NCBI GenBank assembly: GCA_026991755.1
Contig: JALXAX010000130.1
Span: 1-51,114, forward strand
DNA length: 51,114 nt
Direction of reading: 5' to 3'
DNA from: Thiotrichaceae bacterium
Lineage (GTDB): Bacteria; Pseudomonadota; Gammaproteobacteria; Thiotrichales; Thiotrichaceae
Shown: positions 25,440 to 35,332 of the stretch, one piece after another
Layout of the letters: every line of letters starts with the position of its first letter
How positions within the stretch are numbered: position 1 is the first letter of the stretch
Notes under the pieces: generated by a model
What the model was told of the DNA's origin: nothing
The model's database searches: none
What the model saw: the letters and a program-made list of their open reading frames with translations, nothing else
Made by a program: the position numbers and the translations under genes

Positions 25440-27284
25440 ATGTCTATTAAACAACTCCCCTCACATCTTATCAATCAAATCGCCGCTGGCGAGGTGGTTG
25501 AGCGCCCTTCTTCCGTCCTTAAAGAGCTTGCCGAAAACGCCTTGGATGCGAAAGCCACCGAAATCATTATCGATATAGAACAAGGCGGTTTAAAGCGTAT
25601 TCGAATTCGCGATAATGGAATGGGTATTCCTAAGGATGAATTAGCGCTCGCACTCAGTCGTCATGCCACCAGTAAAATAGCTAGTCTTGATGACCTGGAA
25701 CATGTTACTAGCCTTGGTTTTCGCGGTGAGGCCCTACCTAGTATTGCCTCTGTTTCACGCATGACGCTGACATCTCGTAGCAAAAATACGGAACAAGCCT
25801 GGACAGTTACCGAAACGGCCAGTGAAGATAACATCGACCCAGAGCCTATCTCTCATCCCGCGGGTACAACGATTGACGTAAAAGACTTATTTTATAACAC
25901 GCCCGCCCGCCGTAAGTTTCTGAAAACAGAAAGAACGGAATACAAGCACATAGAGGAAGTTGTTAAAAAAATTGCTTTAAGTCGTTTCGATACATCGGTT
26001 GAGCTTAGACATAATCAAAAAACCACATTAATGCTCCACCCTGCGACCACACAAGAGGCAGCGGACAAGCGAGTAGCACGGATAACGGGGAGTGCTTTTA
26101 TCGAGCAGTCCTTATATCTTGATTATGAAGCGGCAGGCATTCGCTTATGGGGCTGGGTGGGGCTACCTACCTTTTCTCGTTCACAAGCAGACCTGCAATA
26201 TTTCTATGTCAATAATCGCATTATAAAAGATAGGGTCGTTACCCATGCCGTGCGCCAATCGTATCGTGATGTGCTGTACCACGGTAGACATCCTGCTTAT
26301 GTGTTATTTATGGAGTTAAGCCCTGAAAGCGTGGATGTGAATGCCCACCCAACTAAACACGAAGTGCGTTTTCGTGAAGCGCGCTTGGTGCATGACTTCT
26401 TATATAGAACGATACACAAGGCATTAGCTGATGTGAGGCCTGATGATGATAACTCAAGTGAGGCGCAGTTAGCGGGGCGACCCGAATTACGACAGCAGCG
26501 GTCATTCTCCCAAGCTGGGGAGCTAGCATCACAGTCGTCATCCTATATTCCACAGCAAGGACGTTTGGGTATGCCTGTAGCTGAGCAACTGACTACCTAT
26601 CAAAAGCTCGGTCAAGCCCCCGCACAATCATTCGTGCCTCAAGCAAGCCAACCCAGTGCAGAGCAATCTCTACCCGTACAAAGAGAAGATGATGCAGATA
26701 TTCCCCCGCTGGGTTATGCCTTAGCTCAGCTACATGGTATTTATATTTTGGCTGAAAATGCCAACGGCTTGGTGTTAGTTGATATGCATGCAGCTCATGA
26801 ACGCATCACTTATGAATCATTAAAAAATAGCCATACCGATGATGCCATTAGATCTCAGCCACTATTAGTGCCGCTAGCTATTAGTGTCAGCCAGAAAGAA
26901 GCTAACTTTGCAGAAGAATATGAAGAAACTTTTAGCAAGCTGGGGTTCACTATCAACAGACTGGAAGCAGAAAGGCTAGTCATTCGTGCTATTCCCACTT
27001 TGTTAAGAGGTGCCGATATAGAGACACTCACCCGTGATGTACTTTCTGATTTGATCACTCATGGTGATAGTGATCGCGTGAACACAGAGATTAATGAAAT
27101 TTTGTCAACAATGGCTTGTCATGGATCAGTTAGAGCTAATCATAAGCTCACAGTCCCTGAAATGAATGCTTTATTACGAGATATGGAACAAACAGAGCGA
27201 AGTGGGCAGTGTAATCATGGGCGACCTACATGGACACAAATGAGTATTGATCAGCTAGATAAACTCTTCATGCGAGGTCAGTAA
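25440..27284 (+). CDS. mutL: DNA mismatch repair protein MutL, endonuclease type
   Basis: A 614-residue mismatch-repair protein. The N-terminal GHKL ATPase has LAENALDAKA, RDNGMGIPKDEL and HATSKI, then GFRGEALPSIASVS. A central linker is rich in Gln, Ser and Pro (about residues 340-420). The C-terminal dimerisation domain contains VDMHAAHERITYE, which fits the DQHA(X)2E(X)4E nuclease motif with Met for Gln, plus ACHGSVRA and CNHGRPT. These point to a MutL with intrinsic nicking activity, as in species without MutH. It is the first gene of mutL-miaA-hfq-hflX. Confidence 0.96.
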   Translation: MSIKQLPSHLINQIAAGEVVERPSSVLKELAENALDAKATEIIIDIEQGGLKRIRIRDNGMGIPKDELALALSRHATSKIASLDDLEHVTSLGFRGEALPSIASVSRMTLTSRSKNTEQAWTVTETASEDNIDPEPISHPAGTTIDVKDLFYNTPARRKFLKTERTEYKHIEEVVKKIALSRFDTSVELRHNQKTTLMLHPATTQEAADKRVARITGSAFIEQSLYLDYEAAGIRLWGWVGLPTFSRSQADLQYFYVNNRIIKDRVVTHAVRQSYRDVLYHGRHPAYVLFMELSPESVDVNAHPTKHEVRFREARLVHDFLYRTIHKALADVRPDDDNSSEAQLAGRPELRQQRSFSQAGELASQSSSYIPQQGRLGMPVAEQLTTYQKLGQAPAQSFVPQASQPSAEQSLPVQREDDADIPPLGYALAQLHGIYILAENANGLVLVDMHAAHERITYESLKNSHTDDAIRSQPLLVPLAISVSQKEANFAEEYEETFSKLGFTINRLEAERLVIRAIPTLLRGADIETLTRDVLSDLITHGDSDRVNTEINEILSTMACHGSVRANHKLTVPEMNALLRDMEQTERSGQCNHGRPTWTQMSIDQLDKLFMRGQ

Positions 27285-27285
27285 A

Positions 27286-28233
27286 ATGACGGCTTCTAAG
27301 AACTCATCACTCCCCCCTTGCATTTGCATAATGGGAGCAACAGGCACGGGTAAAACCGAATTGGCGGTGGAGATGCGTAAGCACTTTCCTGTTGAAATCA
27401 TCAATGTTGATTCCGCGCAAATCTATACGCAAATGAATATTGGTACCGCCAAACCAGACAAAGCAACGCTACAACTGGCTCCGCATCGTTTATTAGATTT
27501 TATTGATCCTGCAAAAGCGTATTCAGCCGCCGACTTTCGGACCGATGCGTTAGTTGAAATGAAAGAAATTGCTGAAGCAGGCAACATACCTCTGCTCGCA
27601 GGGGGAACAATGCTCTATTATCGAGCGTTGTTAAACGGCATAGCTCCCATGCCTTCGGCAGACCCAGGGATACGCGCAAGGCTCAGCGAAGAAGCTGAAG
27701 AAAAAGGCTGGAGCTTCCTACATGAACGCTTATATAAAGTAGATAAAGAAGCCGCAGAACGCATTCATCCCAATGACCCGCAACGTATACAAAGAGCATT
27801 GGAAGTTTATGAATTAACAGGTAAACCTTTAACTCAACTACACAAAGAAGCAAAGCCAGACCCATTGCCATGGAGAGTGCTCAAGTTTGCCTTAATACCT
27901 CGCGATAGAGAGGCGCTAAGAGAACGGTTAGCGGTACGATTTGAAAATATGCTAGAGCAAGGTTTGATGCAAGAAGTAGAAGCGCTTTATGCCAGAGATG
28001 ATTTAAATATAGAACTTCCATCTATGCGTTCAGTGGGTTATAGGCAGATATGGCAACACTTATGTGGGGAAATTGACTATAATATGATGAAAGAACGTGC
28101 TATTATCGCAACCCGACAACTAGCTAAAAGACAATTAACATGGTTGCGCTCGGAGAAAGACGTAGTTCAATTGTACATGGAAGACAATAATATCCCAGTG
28201 ATGAAAAGCAAGATAAGGGGCTTTTTGGACTAG
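27286..28233 (+). CDS. miaA: tRNA dimethylallyltransferase MiaA
   Basis: A 315-residue enzyme that adds a dimethylallyl group to A37 of tRNAs reading codons starting with U. It has the P-loop GATGTGKTELAVEM, the DSAQIYTQMNIGTAKP segment, HRLLDFIDPAKAYSAADF, and LAGGTMLYYRALLNG. Near the C-terminus is RQLAKRQLTWLR. It starts one base after the mutL stop, so the two are translationally close. Length is normal. Confidence 0.97.
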   Translation: MTASKNSSLPPCICIMGATGTGKTELAVEMRKHFPVEIINVDSAQIYTQMNIGTAKPDKATLQLAPHRLLDFIDPAKAYSAADFRTDALVEMKEIAEAGNIPLLAGGTMLYYRALLNGIAPMPSADPGIRARLSEEAEEKGWSFLHERLYKVDKEAAERIHPNDPQRIQRALEVYELTGKPLTQLHKEAKPDPLPWRVLKFALIPRDREALRERLAVRFENMLEQGLMQEVEALYARDDLNIELPSMRSVGYRQIWQHLCGEIDYNMMKERAIIATRQLAKRQLTWLRSEKDVVQLYMEDNNIPVMKSKIRGFLD

Positions 28234-28436
28234 TGGTTTAGTCTATAAGAAACTACCACTAGGCATATAAAACTTCACTAATGTATAAGCGGATTATACT
28301 ATTCCTCTCGCTCGACAATAAATAAGCGTGACTATTAATAGTTTTCACTGTTTGTAGCTATACAGTGTTATTACAAGTGGTTGATGCATATAATTTAATA
28401 ACAATCCCCAAGAGAATAAAGTCAGGAGTTAACATG

Positions 28437-28670
28437 ATGTCTAAAGGGCACACTTTACAAGAACCCTTCCTCAACGCACTACGCAAGGAAAGAATCCCCG
28501 TTTCAATTTACTTAGTTAACGGCATAAAATTACAAGGTCACGTAGAATCATTTGATCAGTTTGTAATTTTACTAGGCAATGCAGTCAATCAGCTTGTTTA
28601 TAAGCACGCTATTTCAACGATTGTTCCAGCCCGCCCTATCAAATTAAGCTTAACCGACGAAGACGCGTAA
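28437..28670 (+). CDS. hfq: RNA chaperone Hfq
   Basis: A 77-residue hexameric Sm-like RNA chaperone that helps small RNAs pair with mRNAs. Sequence [18 protein letters not shown] is followed by [20 protein letters not shown] (Sm1) and the YKHAIST Sm2 motif. The start is ATG at 28437, eight bases after AGGAG at 28424. ATG at 28434 is also possible. An upstream in-frame extension to 28365 is not part of the family. The roughly 200-bp gap after miaA could hold its own promoter. Confidence 0.97.
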   Translation: MSKGHTLQEPFLNALRKERIPVSIYLVNGIKLQGHVESFDQFVILLGNAVNQLVYKHAISTIVPARPIKLSLTDEDA

Positions 28671-28799
28671 GATTTAAAACGATTCAGATTAGCAAGCGCC
28701 CACTACAGATTATTATTAGCAAGATAACACTCAAAAAATGTAGTGAGTTGCTGCTGTCGTTTTACTCCCTTCCCTCAAACACCTACCCTAAACACGCAC

Positions 28800-30092
28800 T
28801 TGGAATTATTTGAACGCCCCAAACACGGCGAAACAGCAATATTGGTTCAAATTGGCTTAAACGCCTCACTTGATAAATACGATCGAGAAGAATTTCAGGA
28901 GTTAGTTCGCTCAGCAGGTGCAGACGATGTTGCTTTTGTAACAGGCACACGCCATCCCCCAGACCCCAAACATTTTGTTGGCCAAGGTAAGGCTGAAGAA
29001 ATTAAACAACATGTTATAATCAATGATGCTGATGTGGTGATTTTTGACCACTCACTAAGCCCCGCTCAGGAACGAAACCTCGAAAAGCTATTTGAGTGTC
29101 GAGTAATGGACAGAACTGGTCTAATTCTTGATATATTTGCACAACGCGCACAATCTCATGATGGTAAGTTACAAGTAGAGCTTGCTCAGCTTAAGCACCT
29201 CTCCACTCGATTAGTGCGAGGCTGGACCCACCTTGAACGGCAAAAAGGTGGCATTGGAATGCGGGGTCCAGGCGAAACACAACTTGAGACTGATCGTCGT
29301 TTATTGAATATTCGAATTAAGCAGATTAACAAACGGCTACAAAAAGTACGTAATCAGCGAGAACAAGGTCGTCAACAACGTAAAAAGGCAGAAACACCTA
29401 CGGTTTCATTAGTGGGTTATACCAATGCGGGCAAATCAACTTTATTTAATAAGCTCACGGATGCTGAAGTTTTTGCAGCTGACCAATTGTTCGCAACGCT
29501 AGACCCCACATTAAGAAAGCTAGACTTACCCAATCAGCAAAAAATCGTATTAGCGGATACTGTTGGCTTTATCAAAGATTTACCCCACGATTTAGTAGCC
29601 GCTTTTCGCTCGACGCTGCAAGAAACCATAGAAGCAGATATTTTGCTACATGTGATAGATAGCCAAGATGATCAGCGCGATATGTTCCGTGCTGAAGTTA
29701 ATGATGTGATTGAGCAAATCGGTGCGGATAAGATCACGCAGATAGAAGTGATGAACAAGATTGACTTAAGTGATGATCCTCATCCAAGAATAGAGCCTGC
29801 GCATGATGGCTTCCCCGCAAGAATTTGGGTATCAGCGCAAACAGGTGAGGGGCTTGATCTGCTCAAAGATCATTTAAGTGAGGCTTTTGCCAAATCACTC
29901 TTTGAAGGTGTAGTCATCATCGCCCCACAATACGCACGTTTGCGCGCCATGCTTTATGAAAAAGATGCGGTGCTTAATGAAAGAATCACCGAAACAGGTG
30001 CTTACCAGCTTGAGCTAAGTATTCAAAAGCGTCTTATTGAAACGCTTTTGAAACAAGAAGGCTTATCTCTCGATGAGGTAGCAACCGCTTAA
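28800..30092 (+). CDS. hflX: Ribosome-associated GTPase HflX
   Basis: A 430-residue GTPase that splits stalled or stressed ribosomes. The N-terminal HflX domain has TGTRHPPDPKHFVGQGKAEEI and the glycine-rich segment GGIGMRGPGETQLETDRR; the G domain has G1 GYTNAGKST, G3 DTVGF and G4 NKID. The start is uncertain: no ATG precedes the conserved region. TTG at 28800 gives MELFERPKHGE, which matches the family; a GTG at 28743 would add 19 unusual residues. It is downstream of hfq as in many gammaproteobacteria and ends 5 bp from the convergent metY-like gene. Confidence 0.93.
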   Translation: MELFERPKHGETAILVQIGLNASLDKYDREEFQELVRSAGADDVAFVTGTRHPPDPKHFVGQGKAEEIKQHVIINDADVVIFDHSLSPAQERNLEKLFECRVMDRTGLILDIFAQRAQSHDGKLQVELAQLKHLSTRLVRGWTHLERQKGGIGMRGPGETQLETDRRLLNIRIKQINKRLQKVRNQREQGRQQRKKAETPTVSLVGYTNAGKSTLFNKLTDAEVFAADQLFATLDPTLRKLDLPNQQKIVLADTVGFIKDLPHDLVAAFRSTLQETIEADILLHVIDSQDDQRDMFRAEVNDVIEQIGADKITQIEVMNKIDLSDDPHPRIEPAHDGFPARIWVSAQTGEGLDLLKDHLSEAFAKSLFEGVVIIAPQYARLRAMLYEKDAVLNERITETGAYQLELSIQKRLIETLLKQEGLSLDEVATA

Positions 30093-30097
30093 GCCAA

Positions 30098-31372
30098 TTA
30101 GCTATTCACTCTATCCAAAGCCTGATCAATATCAGCAATAATATCGTCGATGTGTTCAATACCCACTGATATTCTAACCAGATCTTCAGACACCCCCGCA
30201 GTAGCTAGCTCTTCAGGGTTTAGCTGTCGATGAGTCGTAGAAGCAGGGTGACAAGCTAATGACTTGGCATCACCAATATTCACTAATCGAAGAATCATCT
30301 CCAGGGCATCGATAAACTGAGAGCCAGCCTCTTTTCCACCGGTTATCCCGAAGCTTAAAATACCTGAAGCCTGGCCTTTAGTAATGCGTTGGCATACATC
30401 AAAATAAGGGCTGTCTTCAAGAGCCGCATAATTAACCCATTCAACTTTAGGATGTTGTTGTAAATGCTTGGCGACTTTAAGCGTGTTTTCACAATGTCGC
30501 TCCATACGCAAACCGAGTGTTTCCAAGCCTTGTAGAATAAGAAAAGCACTATGTGGAGACAACGCAGAGCCTGTGTTCCTTAGCGGAACCACTCTGCATC
30601 GACCAATATAAGCAGCAGGCCCAAGCGCCTCGGTATACACCACACCGTGATAAGAAGGGTCAGGCTCATTCAGCATAGGGAAGCGCTCTTTATTAGCCAC
30701 CCAGTCAAACCTGCCTGAATCAATAATGACACCGCCAATGGTTGTGCCGTGCCCACCAATATACTTTGTTAACGAATGCACAATGATATCTGCACCATGA
30801 TCAAATGCTCGACATAGGTACGGTGTTGCCACTGTATTATCAACAATCAAAGGTACGCCATGACGATGTGCAATCCCGGCTAACTTTTCAATATCAACAA
30901 TATTTCCTGCGGGGTTACCGATAGACTCACAGAAAATAGCCCGGGTATTGTCATCAATAAAACTCTCCATCGTCTCATAATCAGCCGTAGCCATGCGCAC
31001 TTCAATGCCTTGTCTTGGTAATGTATGGGCAAATAAGTTGTAAGTGCCACCATAAAGCTGACTAGTGCTGACAATATTGTCGCCCAGACTAGCAATGGCT
31101 TGAATAGCATAAGTAATGGCTGCCATACCCGACGCAACTCCAAGCCCTGCCACGCCACCTTCCATTTCAGCCAAACGTTGTTCGATCACAGCGGTCGTTG
31201 GGTTCATTATTCGGGTATAAATATTCCCCGCTACTTTCAAATCAAATAAATCTGCACCATGCTGTGTATCATCAAACGTGTAAGAGGTGGTTTGATAAAT
31301 AGGAACAGCCGCCGCTTTAGTAGTGGCTTCTGATTCATATCCATGATGCAATGCTAGTGATTCAAGTTTCAT
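30098..31372 (-). CDS. metY: O-acetylhomoserine sulfhydrylase-type PLP enzyme
   Basis: A 424-residue PLP enzyme of the Cys/Met metabolism family. It most resembles O-acetylhomoserine aminocarboxypropyltransferase, which makes homocysteine from sulfide. Features are YQTTSYTFDDTQHGADLF, NIYTRIMNPT, SGMAAITYA, the PLP Lys in IVHSLTKYIGGHGT, and the long insert around EALGPAAYIGRCRVV typical of MetY. It ends SVGIEHIDDIIADIDQAL. It is divergent from a second PLP enzyme across 190 bp, so both may be controlled from that region. Confidence 0.9.
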   Translation of the reverse strand: MKLESLALHHGYESEATTKAAAVPIYQTTSYTFDDTQHGADLFDLKVAGNIYTRIMNPTTAVIEQRLAEMEGGVAGLGVASGMAAITYAIQAIASLGDNIVSTSQLYGGTYNLFAHTLPRQGIEVRMATADYETMESFIDDNTRAIFCESIGNPAGNIVDIEKLAGIAHRHGVPLIVDNTVATPYLCRAFDHGADIIVHSLTKYIGGHGTTIGGVIIDSGRFDWVANKERFPMLNEPDPSYHGVVYTEALGPAAYIGRCRVVPLRNTGSALSPHSAFLILQGLETLGLRMERHCENTLKVAKHLQQHPKVEWVNYAALEDSPYFDVCQRITKGQASGILSFGITGGKEAGSQFIDALEMILRLVNIGDAKSLACHPASTTHRQLNPEELATAGVSEDLVRISVGIEHIDDIIADIDQALDRVNS

Positions 31373-31481
31373 AATGACTCCTAAGGGTGGTATAGATTGG
31401 AAGGTGTTGAGTAACGGTTGAGTAGCTGGAATGAGATATTAGACCTTTGCAAAGCCACATCCAAAACCATAGACAAACAGG

Positions 31482-31531
31482 TCACGTAGCTACACAATAC
31501 GTGACGCATTTACCCATTATATTAATGGGTA
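31482..31531. promoter_or_regulatory. Two palindromes in the divergent PLP-enzyme promoter region
   Basis: A 21-bp perfect palindrome with a 3-base centre occurs at 31511-31531 (TACCCATTA-TAT-TAATGGGTA), 29 bp before the ATG at 31561. A second at 31482-31504 reads TCACGTA-N9-TACGTGA. Such symmetric sites between divergent genes fit transcription-factor binding. The regulator is not identified. Confidence 0.45.
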
Positions 31532-31560
31532 GTATTGAGTGTAGTACGAATAGGTAAAGA

Positions 31561-32793
31561 ATGAGTTCTAAAAAAAAACAAATTAGTCAGCTGCTGCATA
31601 GTGACCCTTCAAGCCCCATTGAGCATGGTTCTTTGCACCAGCCCATCCACACCTCGGTAGCTTATGGCTATGCTGAATCGCGGGATATCGCTTCTGTTTT
31701 CCAGGGAAAGTCTTCAGGCTATTCGTATGGAAGAGCCAGTAACCCTACTGTGGCAGCGCTAGAGAGGAAAATCACCTTGCTAGAAGATGGCATTTCAAGC
31801 TGTTGCTTTTCATCAGGAATGGCAGCCATAAGTGCGACTATGCTGACCTTGCTACAGTCGGGTGATCACTTAATTTCTAGCTCGTTCTTGTTTGGTAATA
31901 CTAATAGCTTCTTTAATACGCTTACTACTTTTGGTATTGAAGTAACCTTTGTTGATGCTACTGATGTGAAAAATATAGAAGAAGCAATACAAGCTAATAC
32001 CAAAGCAGTATTTGTAGAAACCATTGCAAATCCGCGTACACAAGTGAGTGATTTGGCGAATATTGGTGATCTATGCGAGCAAAAGAGGCTGCTCTATATC
32101 GTCGATAACACACTAACAACTCCTGCTTTGTTTCAACCAAAAAAGGTAAAAGCGGGCTTGGTGATTAACTCGCTGACTAAATATATCGGAGGCCATGGAA
32201 ATGCTTTAGGTGGCGCAGTCACGGAAACAGGTTTTTTTGATTGGGCACAATATAGCAATATCTACGATACCTATAAAAAAGGCGATGTGAATACCTGGGG
32301 GATTTTACAAATAAGGAAAAAAGGCCTTCGAGATATGGGTGCTACGCTGTCTGCTGAAGCAGCTCACCACCTAGCAATAGGTGCAGAAACATTGTCATTT
32401 CGCATCAAACAATCATCTTCCAATGCGATGAAATTGGCGCAGTTCTTCAATGGACATCCAATGATAAACCAAGTGTTTTATCCCGGGTTAGCGAATCACC
32501 CAGGGCATACTTTAGCAACAGACCTATTTAGTAACTACAGTTCACTAATGAGTATTGAACTAAACGACTCCATTGATTGCTTCGATTTTCTTAATAAACT
32601 TCAGCTAGTTATAACAGCCAGTAATTTAGGCGACAATCGTACATTAGCGATACCCGTGGCGCATACCATTTTCTACGAAATGGGGGCTGAGCGTAGAGCA
32701 TCAATGGGGATATCTGAGGGCTTGATTCGGTTATCTATTGGTATAGAGGATAGCGAGGATTTATTGAATGACTTTAGGCTTGCCTTAGATTAA
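31561..32793 (+). CDS. Cystathionine gamma-synthase-family PLP enzyme
   Basis: A 410-residue PLP enzyme of the same fold as metY but a different subfamily. It has HQPIHTSVAYGY, YSYGRASNPT, FSSGMAAISATML, the PLP Lys in INSLTKYIGGHGN, and SIGIEDSEDLL near the end. It lacks the long insertion of MetY. It could act as an O-acyl-homoserine sulfhydrylase, a gamma-lyase or a gamma-synthase; the sequence alone does not tell. The ATG follows AATAGGTAAAGA, a weak ribosome site. The downstream gap to 33073 contains a short GCTATCGCGTAACACATCC repeat related to 44370-44395 and no gene. Confidence 0.8.
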   Translation: MSSKKKQISQLLHSDPSSPIEHGSLHQPIHTSVAYGYAESRDIASVFQGKSSGYSYGRASNPTVAALERKITLLEDGISSCCFSSGMAAISATMLTLLQSGDHLISSSFLFGNTNSFFNTLTTFGIEVTFVDATDVKNIEEAIQANTKAVFVETIANPRTQVSDLANIGDLCEQKRLLYIVDNTLTTPALFQPKKVKAGLVINSLTKYIGGHGNALGGAVTETGFFDWAQYSNIYDTYKKGDVNTWGILQIRKKGLRDMGATLSAEAAHHLAIGAETLSFRIKQSSSNAMKLAQFFNGHPMINQVFYPGLANHPGHTLATDLFSNYSSLMSIELNDSIDCFDFLNKLQLVITASNLGDNRTLAIPVAHTIFYEMGAERRASMGISEGLIRLSIGIEDSEDLLNDFRLALD

Positions 32794-33073
32794 TGGCTAC
32801 TCGTTCTGATAAGAATTAACAAAAATAAGATCGGATACATAATTATTGCTAATTAAATTAGGGTTGAAACCATAAAATATACTACTGTAAGTGGGTATCC
32901 AGTCATATAATAGTATCAATGAACATATTAGAAACCCTCAAGGCTTACCAAGAAAACTCCTTCGTGTGTTTGGGTTTATGTATTGATGCTTCTATTTTAG
33001 GATGCGTATGCTATCGCGTAACACATCCGACAATTTTTTTTGATAGAGTTGTTACCGCCAATATCGCCGCGAA

Positions 33074-33658
33074 CTACTCTAAATCACCCGCCAAAGAACC
33101 ACGAATATTATCCGCAACAGGCGCTACGCTATAGTTATAGTGCTCATGATCAATACCCGTACTAATCGCACTGCCCGATTTAGCCGCTGCAACCATTTCA
33201 TCATTTAGTTCAAAGCGCATAAAGTGTACTGAAGAAGTTTTGTCTTCCGTTTCACGCTCCACTAAATCTTCATTAGTAATCGGGTAGACTTTATCAAAAC
33301 CTTCTACTTGAACCCATGTTTTCTGGTCGACCCCCAGCAGTTTTCCCAGCCAGACAATACGCTCTTCAACATCAGGGAACTCAAGCATTAAGGTGGCTTT
33401 CCAATTACTTCCATCGGGAATCAGAGGGTTATATGCATCCAGCTCTTCTTGAATACCTTCCGCATCAAATATCTTCTCGGCACGTAGCATTTCCTGAATT
33501 TGATAACGCATCGTCATTTCATCTTCGAAATAAAGACGTGCATTAGGGCCAATAGGCACTTGACGATTCTTTTTGTGCGCCATGATTTTTGTACGAAAAT
33601 CTGTACGCATTTCGTTGTATTTTTCTAAGCTATATAGGTCTTCACGCGTTAAATTCAT
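33074..33658 (-). CDS. DUF3501 family protein
   Basis: A 194-residue protein that starts MNLTREDLYSLEKYNEMR and fits the DUF3501 family along its length: RLYFEDEMTMRYQIQEML, then IQEELDAYNPLIPDG, and VHFMRFELNDEMV. Function is unknown. It is consistently found next to rubrerythrin and a GlpC/HdrD-type Fe-S protein, the same order as here, so a shared role in peroxide, oxygen or electron handling is likely. It is 36 bp downstream of the Fe-S gene. Confidence 0.85.
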   Translation of the reverse strand: MNLTREDLYSLEKYNEMRTDFRTKIMAHKKNRQVPIGPNARLYFEDEMTMRYQIQEMLRAEKIFDAEGIQEELDAYNPLIPDGSNWKATLMLEFPDVEERIVWLGKLLGVDQKTWVQVEGFDKVYPITNEDLVERETEDKTSSVHFMRFELNDEMVAAAKSGSAISTGIDHEHYNYSVAPVADNIRGSLAGDLE

Positions 33659-33694
33659 TTTTAATTCTCAATATTCTTAATTCAGTCAGTACAG

Positions 33695-35026
33695 TTATTC
33701 AGGCAGGCCGTAAGCCATACGCAACAAAGTTAGGGGATGATGTGGTTTAGAATTATCCTTTAAGCCGTTACCAATTTGATAGCCAGCCATCGGGCAATCA
33801 CTACTGTAGTAATCCGATTCTGCTTTTTGTACTTTAGTCACAACAGGACGGCAGATTTTCATCGAAACATCATGATATTCACTCTTTACCGCATAAGTAC
33901 CATCATGCCCTGAACAACGCTCAATTGTATCAATTGCGGTATCCTGGATGAGTTCTAATAGTTCACGTGTCTTATAACCAATTTTTTGCACTCGTAAGTG
34001 ACAGGCTGCATGATAACTGATCTTTCCTAATGACTCTTTAAACTCCAGGTTTAATTTGCCCTTTTTATGACGCAACATCAGGTATTCAAACGGATCAAAC
34101 ATATGCTCTTTGACTTTCTGAACCTGCTCATCGTCAGGAAACATCAGCGGCAACTCTTGCTTATACATCAACACGCAAGAAGGGACAGGTGCAACAATAT
34201 CGTAACCATCGTCGATCATCTTGGCGAGCACAGGAATATTGGCATTCTTAGCTTCTTCAACGGCTTTAAGGTCACCCAATTCAAGCTTAGGCATACCACA
34301 GCATTGCTCTTTCTCAACCAGGGTTACAGGGAGTTTGTTATGTTCAAACACCTTGCAAAGGTCTTCTACCAGATGTGGCTCATTACGGTTGCCATAACAA
34401 GTGGCGTATAACGCAACCTTGCCTGTTGTTCTACCTACCGCTTCAGGTTGATGTTGTGAGGTGTGATTCGCTAAAAGCTTACGCCCCGTTTTGCTATGGT
34501 ATTCAGGGATTTTCGCATCAGGATGAACGCCTAATACTTTCTCCATGCCTTTACGCATTATGCCATTGTTGTTTGCCGCATTAACAATGGTAGAAACAAT
34601 GGGGATTCCGGCAAGATTACCTACGGTATCCGTAGCACTAAGGATCTTATCGCGAGTTTTAACTTCACCTTTTTGATGCTTGATGGCTTTAGCGCGGAGC
34701 ATTAAGTGGGGGAAATCCACATTCCATTCGTGAGGTGGCACGTACGGACATTTGGTCAAATAGCACAGATCACATAAGTAACAATGATCAACCACACTCC
34801 AATAGTCTTTTTTCTCAATGCCATCCACTTCAAAGGTGGGCGACTCATCGACTAAATCAAACAAGGTAGGAAAAGAGTTACAAAGACTCACGCAACGGCG
34901 ACAACCGTGACAGATATCATAGACACGCTCTAGCTCTTCGTAGAGACTATCTTCATTATAAAAATCAGCACTTTTCCAGTCCAGAGGGTGACGGGTTGGG
35001 GCTTCTAAGTTACCTTCGCGAGCCAT
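33695..35026 (-). CDS. GlpC/HdrD-like iron-sulfur oxidoreductase with CCG domains
   Basis: A 443-residue protein with two N-terminal ferredoxin motifs (ICHGCRRCVSLCNSFP and CYLCDLCYLTKCPY) for two 4Fe-4S clusters, and two C-terminal cysteine-rich CCG domains (EKQCCGMPKLELG around residue 240; HAACHLRVQKIG, then CSGHDGTY). This resembles GlpC and HdrD, which pass electrons between quinone or thiol partners. The ATG at 35026 follows GGAGAG with good spacing; an ATG at 35038 is less likely. Partners are rubrerythrin upstream and DUF3501 downstream. Confidence 0.88.
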   Translation of the reverse strand: MAREGNLEAPTRHPLDWKSADFYNEDSLYEELERVYDICHGCRRCVSLCNSFPTLFDLVDESPTFEVDGIEKKDYWSVVDHCYLCDLCYLTKCPYVPPHEWNVDFPHLMLRAKAIKHQKGEVKTRDKILSATDTVGNLAGIPIVSTIVNAANNNGIMRKGMEKVLGVHPDAKIPEYHSKTGRKLLANHTSQHQPEAVGRTTGKVALYATCYGNRNEPHLVEDLCKVFEHNKLPVTLVEKEQCCGMPKLELGDLKAVEEAKNANIPVLAKMIDDGYDIVAPVPSCVLMYKQELPLMFPDDEQVQKVKEHMFDPFEYLMLRHKKGKLNLEFKESLGKISYHAACHLRVQKIGYKTRELLELIQDTAIDTIERCSGHDGTYAVKSEYHDVSMKICRPVVTKVQKAESDYYSSDCPMAGYQIGNGLKDNSKPHHPLTLLRMAYGLPE

Positions 35027-35103
35027 GATTCTCTCCATTATTCTATTTATTTAGATCAATTATTTACAGAAGCTTAGTTTTAACAAGGACGTGAGACTTT
35101 AGC

Positions 35104-35219
35104 CTCCCCCTTTACAAAGGGGGATTAAGGGGGATTTAAAGTAGTTGGAATGCACTGATATTCAGTACTTTTACCCAATCAGTTTAAATCTCCCCTAACC
35201 CCTCTTTATTAAGAGGGAC
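35104..35219 (+). repeat. Palindromic element with C-rich/G-rich arms
   Basis: Arms 35104-35140 (CTCCCCCTTT..GGGGGATTTAAA) and 35183-35219 (TTTAAATCTCCCC..AAGAGGGA) are largely complementary; each half is itself a hairpin with CCCCTTTAC..AAAGGGG. It fills most of the gap between rubrerythrin and the Fe-S gene. A related half-copy is at 39206-39242. No gene. Confidence 0.6.
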
Positions 35220-35332
35220 TTTTTTGAATACTTGCAGAGGCTCCTTAAATAAATGCAATTATTATTCGAAATTAAGCGAGTATCTACCGATCAATACAGA
35301 CTCAATTTAGGATAGTAATGGCAAGTAACTAA

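Noticed and set aside
32919-33134. Small plus-strand gene between the PLP enzyme and DUF3501
   Set aside because: It has no family pattern, runs through a dispersed hairpin repeat and overlaps the end of DUF3501 in antisense.
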